The notes beneath the pieces were generated by a model. That model worked only from the letters and a program-made list of their open reading frames with translations. It searched no databases and was not told the origin of the DNA. The position numbers and the translations under genes are program-made. A stretch of DNA of 64,000 nucleotides from Limonium bicolor (taxonomy: Eukaryota > Streptophyta > Magnoliopsida > Caryophyllales > Plumbaginaceae). The stretch spans positions 150,413,485 through 150,477,484 of the forward strand of contig CM041779.1 of assembly GCA_023374045.1 (NCBI GenBank), written 5' to 3'. Below, in pieces: positions 12,241 to 23,700 of this stretch. How positions within the stretch are numbered: the stretch's first letter is position 1; every line of letters starts with the position of its first letter.

Positions 12241-13639
12241 TAATCTCTTGAATGATCCCATAGTGAGGATCATCGGTATAATAAACTACGCACACGTCCT
12301 ATAAATTACTTGATTGTTGTTGCTACATTAACAGCTTATTGTGCTGGGTGGTGTGTTTGACGTTGCTATGCTACTTGCAAGTTGTGCTTGGTTGCTTGTT
12401 GATATTGATATGCTACCTTCAAGTGTGTATGATATCATGATGTGTTGTGATGTGCTTTACTGCTTTATTATAGCATGTAAATTGGACTTAATAATATTCG
12501 ACCAAGTAGTCGTGTAGCCTGGCAACATACGGGCTACACCTATTCATACTCAGCGTAGTTTGCTGAGTCCTTTACAACCCAATTTTTATAGGTATTGAGC
12601 TGGATGATAACGGAGCGTAGGCGGGATGGCTATCATGGGGGTAGTCTATCTGGGTATAACTTTTGGGTTTGGAATAGTATGTTTAATGTATGGGTTGTTA
12701 ATAAACCCGGGTTGTACTTTTCGGTTTGTGATTTAGTAATTATATTTTGGATACTCGGTATTTGGAATTGTATCTTATGTTGTATATGAGTTTTGGTTGA
12801 GGGCTGTTTTCAGTCATGCAGACCGTAACTTAGTGTTAGTAATGTGCTCTGTCAACCACGTGGGTGGTTGGCATCTGTAGCACCCGGATGGAGATTTGAA
12901 CCGCTGCGTAGATAACTCGTGATAGCTTTTGGCGTGTCGTTTATTTGTTGGTCATTATTTGGGGGTGTTACAGAAAGACGATTTCGCGGGTTCTAAGATC
13001 ACCCAAAAATTTACTCCCTCTCCACTCTTCTCACTTTCTCTTCTTCCCTGCGAACAACAAAGCGCTCTGTAAAATCGCCCAGCACTTCGCCGTCGTCGTC
13101 ACCTCCGCTTGCCGCCGCCAACCACCAAGCTCCGCTGCCGACCACTTGCAACATACACTACATATTGAGGTAAAAAAAGCCCTAAATTAGTTAGGGATTG
13201 TTAGAAATTTAGGGATTGTTAGTAAATTGGTTAATTATTAAATTGGTAACTTATTATATGTTGTTGTATGTTAAATTGTAGTGGTAATTGATTGTTTGTG
13301 AAATTGTAGTGATAATTGATTGATATTTGTGAAATTGTAGTGAATATGGATTGTTTGTGAAATTAGGAAATTGTAGTTATTTGTGAAATTAGGGAATGTT
13401 GGAAAACTATGGTTGTTTTTGAAACTGAAGTCACATTTTGATTATATGAAGTGTTATATGAGATTATATGTAATTGATAAAGTTGAATTATAGTTTTAGT
13501 TGCTTAATCTCAGTGTTTTACTAATTATAGTGTTAGTTTATTATTTTCGGTTTTTTATTTGGGTAATTGTGTCTACAATCAAGCAATTGTTGGGAATGGT
13601 TGATTAAATCTTTGATTATTCGATGGTGTTATCAAATAG

Positions 13640-15460
13640 ATGGATATGTCCACCTTTATCCAGTTTTTGTGTTGTGTTAGTGGCAAAATCATGCATGGGG
13701 TAAACGGAGCTGGGTATGAGGGTGGGAAGAAGAAGCTCATTTTGGTTAGTGCCGACACCAATCATGAGCAGCTTATTGCTCATATTGGTAGTCGTTTCGG
13801 TATAAACATGTGCACCCACGAAGTGAAGGTGTCACAGAAAATGGGTCAGTTAATGAATGACGGCACTACAAAGTGGACAGTCATACCCATTGAGGACGAT
13901 AAGGATGTTCAAAATGCCATGTTCTACTATCAGGGGGAAGCCATGAGATATATTCTATGAATTGTACGTTGAAGTACATGAAAACCGACAACCACAAACA
14001 CTTCTCACCTCCTCATCCTATCAACACCAAGCCCCTCCAAACTTCACACCACCTGAAAACCAAACCCTTTTGCCTTCTTCATATTCACCACACCAAACAC
14101 AAATCATCACAAACACTTCTCATCTACTCAATGCTCCTCCTCAAGATGGAACCTCTTTACATACACAAAACCATTCCTCATACCCAACACCAGTTGAAGA
14201 TCATCTCTAACATGATGTTGGTGATGATCTTGGACACTTTGATGATAACGGCGACTTCCGGGAAGGCTTCAAGGAGGATGAGATGGAAGGTCCCAGAGGT
14301 GGTTCATCCGACGATGATGATGATGACAATGATGGTGCTGATGATGCCACACCGGTTGATGTGGCTACTTCTGTGGTCACTACCACCACCAGGGGACGAC
14401 GATGCTTCTCTCGTCCATCCATACCCGTTCTACAACGCCGGTGGTGGTAGTGGTATTATGAGGTGGGAGGAGGAACAAGAATTGGAACTAGGAGATTGGA
14501 GCTACAACGATGAGTTTAAGAAGGGTATGCTTTTCCGAAGCAAAGACGCGCTGATACATGCAGTGAAGAGGCACCATATTATTCATCATCGATCATTTGG
14601 AGTGAACCGGTCGACCACAAAGTTGTGGGACATCTACTGCCTAGCCGAAACGATTGTGGATGGAGATTGCGTGTTGCGGTAATGAAGAAGCACCATAGTT
14701 ATTTTATGATCACCGTTGCTGAAGGCCCGTACACTTGTCTAAACTCCAACTTGACTCAAGATCATCTGCATCTTGACTTGAGATTCATGGCTTGCATATT
14801 CACCAAGTATGTCAAAGAAAATCCTTACATCAGAGTTGGTGTTCTTTAGACGATGATAGCTGATCAATTCCAGTATTCTGTCAAGAGGAAGATCGTTTGG
14901 GAGCAAATGAGAGAGCTATTGAGATGGTGTACGGTGACTGGGATGATTCGTACAACATGCTACCTCACTTGTTATGGGCAATTCGGCATACAAACCATGG
15001 CACAAAGGTTAAAATTGATTGGAACAACACTGATCTTGGGTACGGTATATTCAAAAGGGTGTTCTGGGCGTTCGGGCCATGCATCGATGCGCTCAGACAT
15101 TGCAGACCCGTGATATGCATTGACGGTACCTTCTTGTATGGGAAGTACAAGCATAAACTTCTCATTGCATGTGCAAGTGACGCAGACAAACACATAGTGC
15201 CACTTACATTTGCGCTGGTGGATGAGAAGTCATATGCATCCTTGTCCTGGTTTCTCTCTTATCTCAGGGTCCATGTTATATCGGCTCACGAAGGAGCAGT
15301 GGACATTCGCACATGATGGTGGACATCGGTTTGGCATGATGACTACGAATTTGAGTGAGAGTTACAATACGGAGATTGAAGAGCGTTGTGTGACGATCTC
15401 CATGGAGCTACACCACCAGATCTTGGACATCATAGTAGGATTAAGCTCAGTTGGCTAGGT
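13640..15460 (+). pseudogene. MuDR/MULE transposase, decayed
   Basis: Transposase that would cut and join the MULE ends. The N-terminal MuDR/PB1-like region (13640-13957) reads through YEGGKKKLILV. A Pro/His-rich linker and an Asp-rich stretch (about 14280-14345) follow. Next is the MuDR-type region with LWDIYCLA, then WRLRVAV in another frame (14470-14700). The catalytic core (14897-15300) contains CIDGTFLYGKYKHKLLIA, carrying the first catalytic Asp, and PLTFALVDE. A later conserved block reads FAHDGGHRFGMMTTNLSES (15325-15360). The middle of the core, with the usual HCxRH-type block, is missing, and at least four frame changes are needed. It cannot make an active enzyme. Confidence 0.85.
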
Positions 15461-15499
15461 TCTACTTTCGGTCAGTTACTTGAGGATGCAATGAGGTGA

Positions 15500-16740
15500 C
15501 AGTCATGAGGCACACCAGAGCTTATATACTGATGCTATTGGGTGGCACCATTTTTGTTGATCGGTCGGGGAACCAGGTCCACCTGATTTTCTTGTAGATC
15601 CTACAGGACTTCGATGTGGCTGGTCAGTACAGTTGGGGTTTCGCCTGTCTGGCATGGTTGTACCGGTAGCTGTGTTTAGCGTCTAATGTTGGGGACAGTG
15701 GTATTGCTGGGGCGCTGGTCATCCTACATGTTTGGGCGTGGGAGAGATTTCCTCATATAGCTCCCATCCGTCACCCTGCCCGTCACGCTGGTCCACTTCC
15801 TTCTCTTTCGCTTACCCATCATTGGCATGTCGACTTTGATGTGGCCGGCCACTCTACGCACGTCCTCACTCACTATAAAGAGGCCATTGACAGGCAGACA
15901 CCGCATCAGGTGAATGTCATTTTTTTGGTTTGCGTATGTTGTCATTTCATTTCACAAACAGAGTGCCCCTAACTTTTTGTTCATTGTTTCAGATTGTCTG
16001 GTAGCCCTATACGGAGGAGGTGTTATAGTTTCTACCTTCGTATTGTGTGGCAGGTCTTCACATTGCACGATCTCGTGTGGCAGATCTTCACATTGCACGA
16101 TCTCGGGTGTCACTTGTATGCTTTCATATAGCGGGGTGGCATCTCCCGGATCATGTGATGCTGCAATTTGGCGGGATTCAGTTTCCACCGGCTGATCCTC
16201 GCACAAATAGGGACGACGCACGAGTAGATCTCCACAACATCGACTGAAAGGACGAACTAATTGGAACTGGGCAACTCACCATTCAGAGTACATTGCCCTG
16301 TGGATACTGCACGCTGAGAGAGTAGATGATCTTTGGTTGGATGATGCTGGTGCTGAGTATGCGGAGTGGTTCGGTCAGAACATGAGGAGGTACATAAGCC
16401 GCACGGGAGCTTTGTTGGGATACATGGTGAGTGAACATGACTTTACTTGTTTTATTTTAATATTATTATATATTATTTTGTTAAATTCATTTATTGAATT
16501 GTGGTGCAGGGGGAGAGCACAAATGAGGTCATCGGCATGCTAGAGGTAATGCGCGTCGATGATGCTCTCACTAGTCTACGGTTGATGAGTGAGGAGTACA
16601 ACAACATGTACTACGTCCTCCCACGACCACAGCAGGTCCCAGCAGCTGCCTCTACCGATGAAGATGTAAATGCCCGTGCAAAACAGGATGGAAGAGAAGG
16701 GCGTGGTCGTCGTGTGCGTGGTCGAGGTAGAGGAAAATGA
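15500..16740 (+). pseudogene. Plant mobile domain (PMD, aminotransferase-like) region, decayed
   Basis: Translation gives hallmark PMD blocks in changing frames: WERFPHIAP-like near 15740, STHVLTHYKEAIDRQTPHQ (15855-15911), VCFHIAGWHLPDHVMLQFG (near 16115-16170), then SEYIALWILHAERV (near 16280-16320). The last exon pair is clean: a frame ending at LLGYM (16425), a GTGAGT intron to 16509, then ESTNEVIGMLEVMRV. The C-terminus is an Arg/Gly-rich tail (16690-16738). A 27-bp block with TTCACATTGCACGATCTCG is duplicated in tandem at about 16050-16105. PMDs are known in both domesticated genes (MAIN/MAIL1) and transposons; the position inside the MULE arms says this is the transposon form. Confidence 0.8.
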
Positions 16741-17102
16741 CGTGCACATGGTCGAGCTGCTGAGTCAGTAGATCATCAGGAGGTGTTCGACATCGCCGGT
16801 AGCATGACCATGTCTCAGGTCGTCGATCCTACGCAGCAGGTCGACACCACTAGGTTTGCATACTAAGCAGCTTAGGCTTTCACAGGGAATCATCTTCCGG
16901 TGGTGAGACGAGCATGGACTTTGACATCATGACGCCGACTGCAGACCTAGGTCTAGCTTCTACTTCTACTCCTAGAGCACCACTTAGGGATAGAGATTCC
17001 CGAGATCGTCATGATGTAGGGGATCTTAGTGGTCGTGACCTTGATCCTACTCTCGCATCAGCGGTTGAGGATCCTACACCTAGTGGGCCTAGTACGACAT
17101 AG
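16741..17102 (+). pseudogene. C-terminal tail of the PMD region, low complexity
   Basis: After the stop at 16740 the reading continues as Arg/Ala- and Asp/Ser/Pro-rich codons, including an open frame at 16914-17102 with DRDSRDRHDVGDLSG. This resembles the disordered tails of PMD proteins but has no distinctive domain. About 300 bases of AT-rich non-coding sequence follow before the right MULE arm. Confidence 0.4.
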
Positions 17103-17407
17103 ACGTAGATGATGTAGGTTGTTACATTTTGTAAACAACTTGATTTAGGGATTGTATAACTATTGTTTATGTTTTCTATCTTATAAACTATTATCTTTGG
17201 TTTACATTACAATTTCTTTTGTTTCTGTAACGTTATGTGTGTGTTGAAGTGGTTCTGAGTATCGTGATTGTGTGGGAGTTCGTAATATGTACAAGTTGTT
17301 TGTTGTTCATTTGTGGTGTTACAACACTTGAAAATTTTTCAAGTATGTGTTGTTCAATTGTGGTGTTCCAACACTTAGAAAATTTTCCAAGTGTTGTAAA
17401 TAGGTGC

Positions 17408-17735
17408 AATCGTCTCTTGAAGAGACGTTTTCATATTGATTTCAACATAAATCGTCTCTTCAAGAGACGATTTCAACTGCTGTAGAAATAATAAGCCGCA
17501 GCCAAATATGAGACGAGAAATCATCTATTGAGAAGACGACAAGAGACGATTTCATGAAATCGTTTTTACAAGAGAGGATTTCATGAAATCGTTTTTACAA
17601 GAGACGATTTCTCGTCGCCCTCCGTCCCGCTGAGTCAACGCCTGACGTGGCACGTGGATAAGTGAAATCATCTCTTCAAGAGACGATTTCTGCTTGGATA
17701 ATTGATGAAATTGTCTCTTGAAGAGACGATTTCTC
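17408..17735. repeat. Palindrome array in the right MULE arm
   Basis: At least six copies of the AAATCGTCTCTT palindrome, some perfect and some changed in the centre, lie near 17408, 17449, 17518, 17559, 17585, 17669 and 17706. They continue into the inverted-repeat end. Density is highest here and mirrors the left arm. Confidence 0.9.
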
Positions 17736-17815
17736 CTGGGAGTGCTATTTCAGGAATCAATTTTGGAAGGAGGTTAATATGGGTAATAGTTTTGTAAGAG
17801 GTGGTTATTTCAAAA

Positions 17816-19330
17816 AACATTTCCTCTTCTATACCCTAATCAAGCTGTCATTCTCATGTCATCATCCTTCTTTTCTTCCTCCTATTCAAGCACCAGAACT
17901 AAAGTCTCCTCTTTGCTCTGCACCGATAACCTTCACCACCGATAACATGCTGCCGGAACTGAAGGTAACCTTGTTGATTTTGTTTTTTTTGGTGGCGTTT
18001 CACGCCTTGCTTTTCAATTTGTTGATTTCATTGTAATGCGTGATTCTCTTTTTGTTTAGGGGTGGTTATATGTGTTCCTTAATGTGCCAGTAAACCTGAA
18101 ATGGAAGCTAAATCATAAACCAAATGGACTTCCGTATGAAATCGTCTGTTGAATATTCCAAGATGTGTGGTTTCTTCTAACACATAGTGGTGCTAATTGA
18201 AGATTTCCTTCTTCTCCTTTGAAACTGGTGGTAATCCTGAAACTATTACTACATATGGAACGAGAGACCAGGGCAGCAATGGTGGCGACGATCTGCAGGA
18301 AGAGGTTAACAACAATTTACCCCAATCATATCTAGGACTGTCTCTACCTCCACTATGTAGTTGTTTTGGTCTGATTGTTTTGGCTGACTCTTTTATAGCG
18401 GTTTGCTGGTTGTTTTGTGTTAGCATATTTGTGGCTGTTTTGAAAATTGCTGTTTGACAGTGTGGCTGTTTCGTCTGACATATTTGAATAAGTTGGTTAC
18501 ATGCAGTGCGTTTATCGATTTCTATGCTACAATCACAAATTTGATATTACATTTTAAAACAATTTTTAAGATGTAAATAAAGAAACTACTAACAAATATA
18601 TAGATAATATATACATAATTTATTAATTAGGAAAACAACAAAGTTTTATTACAATAAATATTTGTTAACATTTATATTAAGGTCTATACAAATAGCTTCA
18701 CTATCATCAACCACAGTTCTATCAATGGATAACAACAATTGTAACTATACATGGTTTTAATACACTGGGCTACTTGTTCACGTTTGAATAAAAGAAAATA
18801 TAATAATTGATTATTGAACTTTATTAATGTTTACATCATAAAAAAAAACAATTTAATTGTTAAAAAAATATGGCCAATATATTACTATATATACATATAA
18901 ATATATAATTATATACTCAGACTTTATACCTTATTTTTAATAAAATGTATCCTTTTGCTATTACTGTTGGTAAATAATTTGTAAAAACTACTCCTCAATG
19001 ACATTTTTATAAAAATAAATAATAAGTGAATTTTTTTAAATTAGTTGATATTTCACATCAATCATTACAATTTTGCAACTCTAACTTGTAAACAATAATA
19101 TACACGATATTCATTCTCTTTATTATAGTATTTTTGCAAAATTACGGTATTCATTCTCTTTGCAGCACAAACCGTTGGCTATTTTGTGCTGACATATCTG
19201 TGACAATTTTGAAAACTATTATTTAACAATGTGGTTGTTTAACATTTTTTTATCAAAAATGTCAAAGCCTAGGACTACCCTTCATTCTTAGTTCTCATGG
19301 CGACGGGGGACTTCATCAGTACGGGGCTGT
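17816..19330 (+). other. Non-coding stretch with a diverged direct repeat
   Basis: No gene is recognised. Blocks at 18408-18485 and 19172-19245 (GGCTGTTTTGTG...GACATATTTG-like) are diverged direct repeats of about 75 bases flanking a very AT-rich insert. Short frames at 17779-18036 and 18197-18457 have hydrophobic low-complexity ends and no family match that I know. Confidence 0.5.
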
Positions 19331-19365
19331 GTCTTTGACATATACGTTCATCACTTATTATTTGA

Positions 19366-19535
19366 GTGACGGGAGTCTTGGCCTCCCTGGCCGTGTTTTT
19401 AGACAAAGGTCACCGTCCGGACGTGCAGCTTTACTCAAGCAGAGAGTATCCGCGGATTAATTATGCCAAGGATTATAATATACAGCTTGGCGGTGCCTGT
19501 ATTTGAGCCGATGGGGTTGTCATGTTGGGTAAACA
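19366..19535 (+). pseudogene. NIN-like protein (NLP) gene fragment
   Basis: One frame reads SDGSLGLPGRVF, then REYPRINYAKDYNIQ, ending at a TGA at 19505-19507. The GLPGRVF...EYPR...A.DY.I pattern is typical of the N-terminal GAF-like region of plant NLP (RWP-RK) nitrate-response factors. No RWP-RK or PB1 domain is present nearby, so this is a captured or decayed fragment. It lies directly next to a minisatellite and a copia insertion. Confidence 0.65.
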
Positions 19536-19634
19536 AATATTGTTTAACTAAGTTAAGAACATAAATTGTTTAACTTAAGTGATCCGATTATTTAAATAAA
19601 GTGAATTAGGGGTGTTAAGAAGTGAATCATAACT
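19536..19634 (+). repeat. AAGTGAATC minisatellite, left part
   Basis: Short copies of GTTTAA(C/G)(T/A)AAGTGAAT(C/T) start here and resume at 24439 after the copia element, showing that the retrotransposon landed inside this array. Confidence 0.75.
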
Positions 19635-20187
19635 TGTAAATGTATATTTACGAAGGTTTTTGATGTGGCAAAATCCCCAAACCAAGGCTGCCTATATTAT
19701 CTCAACAACCTCTACAGTCAGCAGCTTTGAGTAGAAGATCTTAACAGAATATTTACTTAATAATAAGAAGAAGTAAAATCAGAGACACCAGCATTATACT
19801 AGGAAACAGTTAGAGATATTTTAGGATCTTGTATTTTGTATTTATATTGGTTTTAGATAAAGATTGTTTGTAGATATTTAGGAGGTTGTTATCTGCCTCC
19901 AAGTAGTATAAATGTACAGCAAAAACATCAGAAAAGGTAGAGCTTCTACCGCAAAAAGAGAGTCTTGAGAGAGAAGAGAGTTGTTGATAGTAATCAACGT
20001 TTTTGTCTAGAATTAGACGTGAGAGTGATTGTTCAAAGTGTTGAACAGATCAGGTGAGGAGTTTCAAGTTATCAATAATAAGATTGATAGCGGAGTTTTT
20101 TTCTAAACACTTTCTGTCTCGTTTCTCGTTTCTGCTCTCTGTCAGTCTTGTACTGAGGCTTCTGATTTTATACTTTACGAACTTACA
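19635..20187 (+). repeat. 5' LTR of the copia element
   Basis: 553 bases, TG...CA ends. Compared with the 3' LTR it lacks a C near 19662 and a few bases near 20070-20105, and has one substitution near 19939. It should carry the element promoter. Confidence 0.95.
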
Positions 20188-20189
20188 AG

Positions 20190-20203
20190 TGGTATCAGAG
20201 CAG
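20190..20203 (+). other. Primer binding site (initiator Met-tRNA)
   Basis: TGGTATCAGAGC, two bases after the 5' LTR, is complementary to the 3' end of plant initiator methionine tRNA and would prime minus-strand cDNA. Confidence 0.95.
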
Positions 20204-20248
20204 GTTTACCCAATATAGAGGTTAACACTTCTGGGTAGATCGTGAAAG

Positions 20249-21924
20249 ATGAGTTCGTATTATGTAAAAGCACCAAGGTTGACGAAATTCAATTATTCCA
20301 AGTGGTGCGAACAGATGGAAGCGCAGTTGATGTCCATGGATTACAAGGTTTGGAAGGTGGTGGCGCAAGGTGATTACAAACCTACTATGGTTGTTGAAGG
20401 TGTGAAACAGACCAAACCTGAGGATCAATGGACGGAAGCCGATGAAAATCTTTTAAGCAAAATAAACAAGCTCTTCGCATTCTTGTCTCCTCCTTGTCCG
20501 ACGAAGATCAAGGAAGAGTCTTGGGTATAAGAACGGCAAAAGAAGTATGGGACTTCTTGAAGATTGCTTATCAAGGAACGGAATTAATCCGCAAAGCCAA
20601 GGAGAAATAGTTTCAACGAGATTTTAACAACTTTAAAATGTCAGAGGGCGCGAGTCTAGCACTACGGTGGAAAGGTTCAATCAAGTGCTTATGGAACTCA
20701 AAACGGTTGGGGTAACTCTTTCTAATGAGACTATTAATGAAAGATTTCTTGATTCACTAACCAAAGATTGGCTTAACTATACATCACTTCTTGAGAAAAT
20801 GAAAGAATTATCATCTATGTCATTTGAAGAATTGTGTTCAGATTTGATGGTTCATGAAAGCAAGATGGAGGAACAAAATCTAGTGGTGCAGAAGGATCTT
20901 GCACTAAAGGCAAAGATTAACGTAGAGACACCATACTGGGAGTATGATGATGACATGGAGAATGAGATCACTATGTTAGCACAAGGACTGAAGCGTATTC
21001 TTAGTCGAAAACGTGGAGGTCACCACGGTGAAAATTCTAAACGTGAGTATAATACCAGCAAGCATGAATGTTTCCGATGTCACAAAATAGGACATTTGAT
21101 AAAGGATTGTCCTTTACCATCAAAACCTCCACAACATCGAGGATGTGAGTCACGCATGGAAGCAGCCGTATGGGATGAGAGTGATACTGAATCAGATGGC
21201 ATAGAAAGCAATGCAGCACATTATTGCATGACTGCAATCCATCGGTCTCATACTGACACTGCCAAATATGATGAAACTATGTGTTTGATGGCTGGAGATA
21301 AGGCTCTTCAATCTCTCATTAGGGATCAGGTAAGTTCTCAAAGCTTGAATGATTTTTGATAGTTCTACTAAGTCACAAGTGTTTGATGTGTTGAAAGATG
21401 CTCTTTCGAAAATTAGGGATTTGGAAGTGAAACAGGGACATAACACTGAGTCTCATACTGTGATTAGTAAACTACAAGAAGAGATTATTGTTTTGAAAGA
21501 ACAAAATAAGGAGTTGGCATCTCAGTTAGTCTTAAACTCAGCTAAGGTTGTTCAATCCACGTTTACTGCACCCGTCAGTACTAAACTGAGTTCTATTCCT
21601 GAGTGGGCAGAAAAAGAAATTCAAATACTCAAAGCTGATAATGAGTGGATACGTCAGGATAATGTTGATCTACAAAGGCAGTATGACGCACTTAGTAGAA
21701 AATTAGACATTATGACTTTGAAAAATCCCTCTTGGTATAAAGGAAAAGCTAAACTTAATGAAATGGTAGGTCGACCTAATCAAGGACGTGCTGGTCTAGG
21801 GTTTTATGGCACTACTTCATCGACGTCTAATGTTTTACCCAGAAACAAAGTTCACAGACTAGGACTGATCCTACAAGATATCCTAGTGTTTCTAATCCAC
21901 GAACTTCATATAGCACTGCTATGA
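20249..21924 (+). pseudogene. Copia Gag, frameshifted
   Basis: Capsid-type Gag with the UBN2 fold. It starts MSSYYVKAPRL and carries FNYSKWCEQMEAQL, TAKEVWDFLK (after a shift near 20525) and RFLDSLTKDW. A CCHC zinc knuckle CFRCHKIGHLIKDC lies at 21069-21110. A long coiled-coil follows (21349-21720, rich in Lys, Glu and Leu). At least three frame changes and one stop (near 20608) break it. A second zinc knuckle is annotated separately. The order Gag, knuckle, coiled coil, knuckle fits Sirevirus-type copia. Confidence 0.85.
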
Positions 21925-22205
21925 ATGTTACTTCACATGTAAGGGTTGAATGTAGTTATTGTCATATACATGGTCACCATATTCATTCATGTCATAAGCT
22001 TCAACGCAAGAATGCTCGACTTGCTCAGTCTGATACTGTTAAATATGCTCAGCTTTATATCAATCATAGACGTCCCAGACAACAATGGGTCCCTAAGCGG
22101 CACTAACTGTTTTCTCTTTTCAGGATAATAAAGTTCCAAACTGGCGGCTGATGGAGTTTGGATGTTCTTGTCATATGAAAGGAAATCACACTCTACTAAC
22201 TTTGG
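21921..22205 (+). pseudogene. Second zinc knuckle and protease remnant
   Basis: CSYCHIHGHHIHSC (about 21952-21993) is a CX2CX4HX4C knuckle. QQWVPKRH follows and then, in another frame (22138-22200), NWRLMEFGCSCHMKGN, which aligns with the copia protease block normally DSG-C-S-H-M. The catalytic Asp-Ser-Gly is replaced, so the protease is dead. Integrase should follow but is deleted. Confidence 0.75.
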
Positions 22206-22293
22206 TTTGGTTTTTCATGTAGGATCCGCCTTCTTCCTAAGGTCTTTCACAGATCGAGACTGAAAAAAAAATTATTTCCGATTCTGCCTCAAA

Positions 22294-22620
22294 TTGGTCA
22301 GCTCAAGCCCGTGTCTTGGTTCTTCTAAGAGGCAATCACATATTGCACTCTCCCACATTGAAGTGTCTCCTGTGCCAATCTACTACGATACTCTCTTCAG
22401 TATTGCACTGACGAAGGATTTAGTTCAATATTCCTTGATTATACATATTGAGATTCGTCATTACTTTTCTCAAAATCAAGTTGGCAAGAATATTGTGGAT
22501 CTCCCTCATTGTGCCACTGATCAACAATTGGCAAGCACTTTCACCAAAGCTCTTCCACACGAAACATTATCCTCATTCAGTCTTGCACTGTGGATGCTCA
22601 ATGTTGACAAAGGTGTATTC
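22294..22620 (+). pseudogene. C-terminal reverse transcriptase/RNase H remnant
   Basis: The frame 22294-22677 contains SSKRQSHIALSHIEVS (from SKRQ.HVALST.EAEY), VPIYYDTLFSIAL, HIEIRHYFSQNQ and QQLASTFTKALPHE. These are the end of copia pol: RNase H and the IFTKAL tail. The rest of reverse transcriptase is absent. Confidence 0.85.
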
Positions 22621-22679
22621 TTTTTATTTATCGTATTGACTTCTATTGTGTGCATCAGAATTGGTACTTTAGAGTGAGT

Positions 22680-23700
22680 GGAGCGTGACGTATATTTTAT
22701 TATTTCATTTAACTCTATAATAAAGTGAGGATTACTTCTCTTTCCGTGGCATTTCTTGATTATTAATTTGGCTGATCTGGATCAAATTCTAAGTTGGAAC
22801 ATTGAGCATCTGGTGGCACTATCCATTTGTTACCACCACTTATCTTTCCGGTTATCCGTACCTGACCAACTGTCCCCTCAGCATAGAACCCACTTTCGTT
22901 GGTCACTTTTCACTCACCATTTTCTCCACAAGATTCCCGTACCATTTTTCCAGTTTCTTTGTTGCACACAATTTACCTCACCAATGGCTTTCATACTGGT
23001 ATTTTTGCTAGTCTTTTCTTCCTATCCCATAAAGGATTCTCGAATAGTCTCATAAAAAAGGGGTGATTCGCTTCTGGTTGTACAAGCATTATCCAACATC
23101 AGATGCTAGATTTGCTTCAGCACAAGGCTGAACAACTTGGTCCAAGACTAGACTGAGGTTTAGTGGGAAGAAATAAAGGAATTATGCAACACCCTACAAA
23201 ATTCATATCAATCTTGCCCAATTATGATGTACCATATGTTGCACAAGATTACACAAATAATTGTTCATGTTGTACCTCTGGATGTTGTCATGTCTTCGCC
23301 TCTGGATCATAATCATGATTGGATCCCCAACTCTTTCCAAGATGAGTCTTGGACTGAACGATGATCAGTGCATTGTTAAACAACCACTAAAGGCTTTGGG
23401 TGTGTCTTCACAACCTTCAGAGCTTCTGGCCTGCCTACCTCAACAGATGAAGAAATTTGAAGAAGCTATTCTTGAAGTATGTGTTGATCTATTACCTTGT
23501 TGCCTTTAATTTCGATAGCCAGCTTCTTAGTCAGTCTTATCCTGACCCTGCCACACCTTCAGTGCCTTTTCTATGGACAGCCTATCCTTATGTTCCGTGT
23601 TCCTACGCATGAATTCGTATAAAATGCCATTTTGATGATCTTGCATGCTATTTTTACACTCCGTGAGATAGACTTTTTAGTACCATTTTTTGATTTCGCA
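22680..23700 (+). other. Post-pol region of the copia element
   Basis: About 1 kb after the pol end. It has short frames (22756-23055, 23261-23509) with hydrophobic stretches but no recognised domain. Some Sireviruses carry an env-like or extra ORF here; I cannot confirm one. Confidence 0.35.

Larger units (their letters stand above)
5808..12972. mobile_element. 7.2 kb non-coding LTR-like unit (giant solo LTR or LARD-type element)
   Basis: Starts TGAAACACCCC and ends GGGGGTGTTACA, the inverted TG...CA ends typical of Ty3-type LTRs. It is flanked by near-matching 5-bp direct repeats: AAAAG at 5803-5807 and GAAAG at 12973-12977. Removing it and one repeat restores a copy of the MULE palindrome, which confirms the insertion borders. 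No gag or pol frame is visible inside. I found no second copy of either end, so there is no LTR pair. The body holds a ~193-bp repeat array and several local tandem duplications. It may be an unusually long solo LTR, or a non-autonomous element whose second LTR is lost or too diverged to see. Confidence 0.7.
5529..17815 (+). mobile_element. Mutator-like element (MULE) with long inverted ends, split by an LTR-like insertion
   Basis: The left arm (about 5529-5770) and right arm (about 17580-17815) are long imperfect inverted repeats. Shared blocks include ATTACCCATATTAAC, CCTGAAATAG, CTGACTCA and GGGACGGAGGGCGACG (one strand). Between them are decayed MuDR-type transposase and plant-mobile-domain sequences. 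The element is interrupted by the 7165-bp LTR-like unit at 5808-12972, so the MULE itself is about 5.1 kb. A 9-bp target duplication, expected for MULEs, is not clear at the margins; A-rich flanks only partly match. Element class is well supported, exact ends less so. Confidence 0.8.

Noticed and set aside
17779..18457. Two small frames after the MULE that could be secreted peptides
   Set aside because: They are low-complexity hydrophobic readings with no conserved features and no supporting splice or start context.
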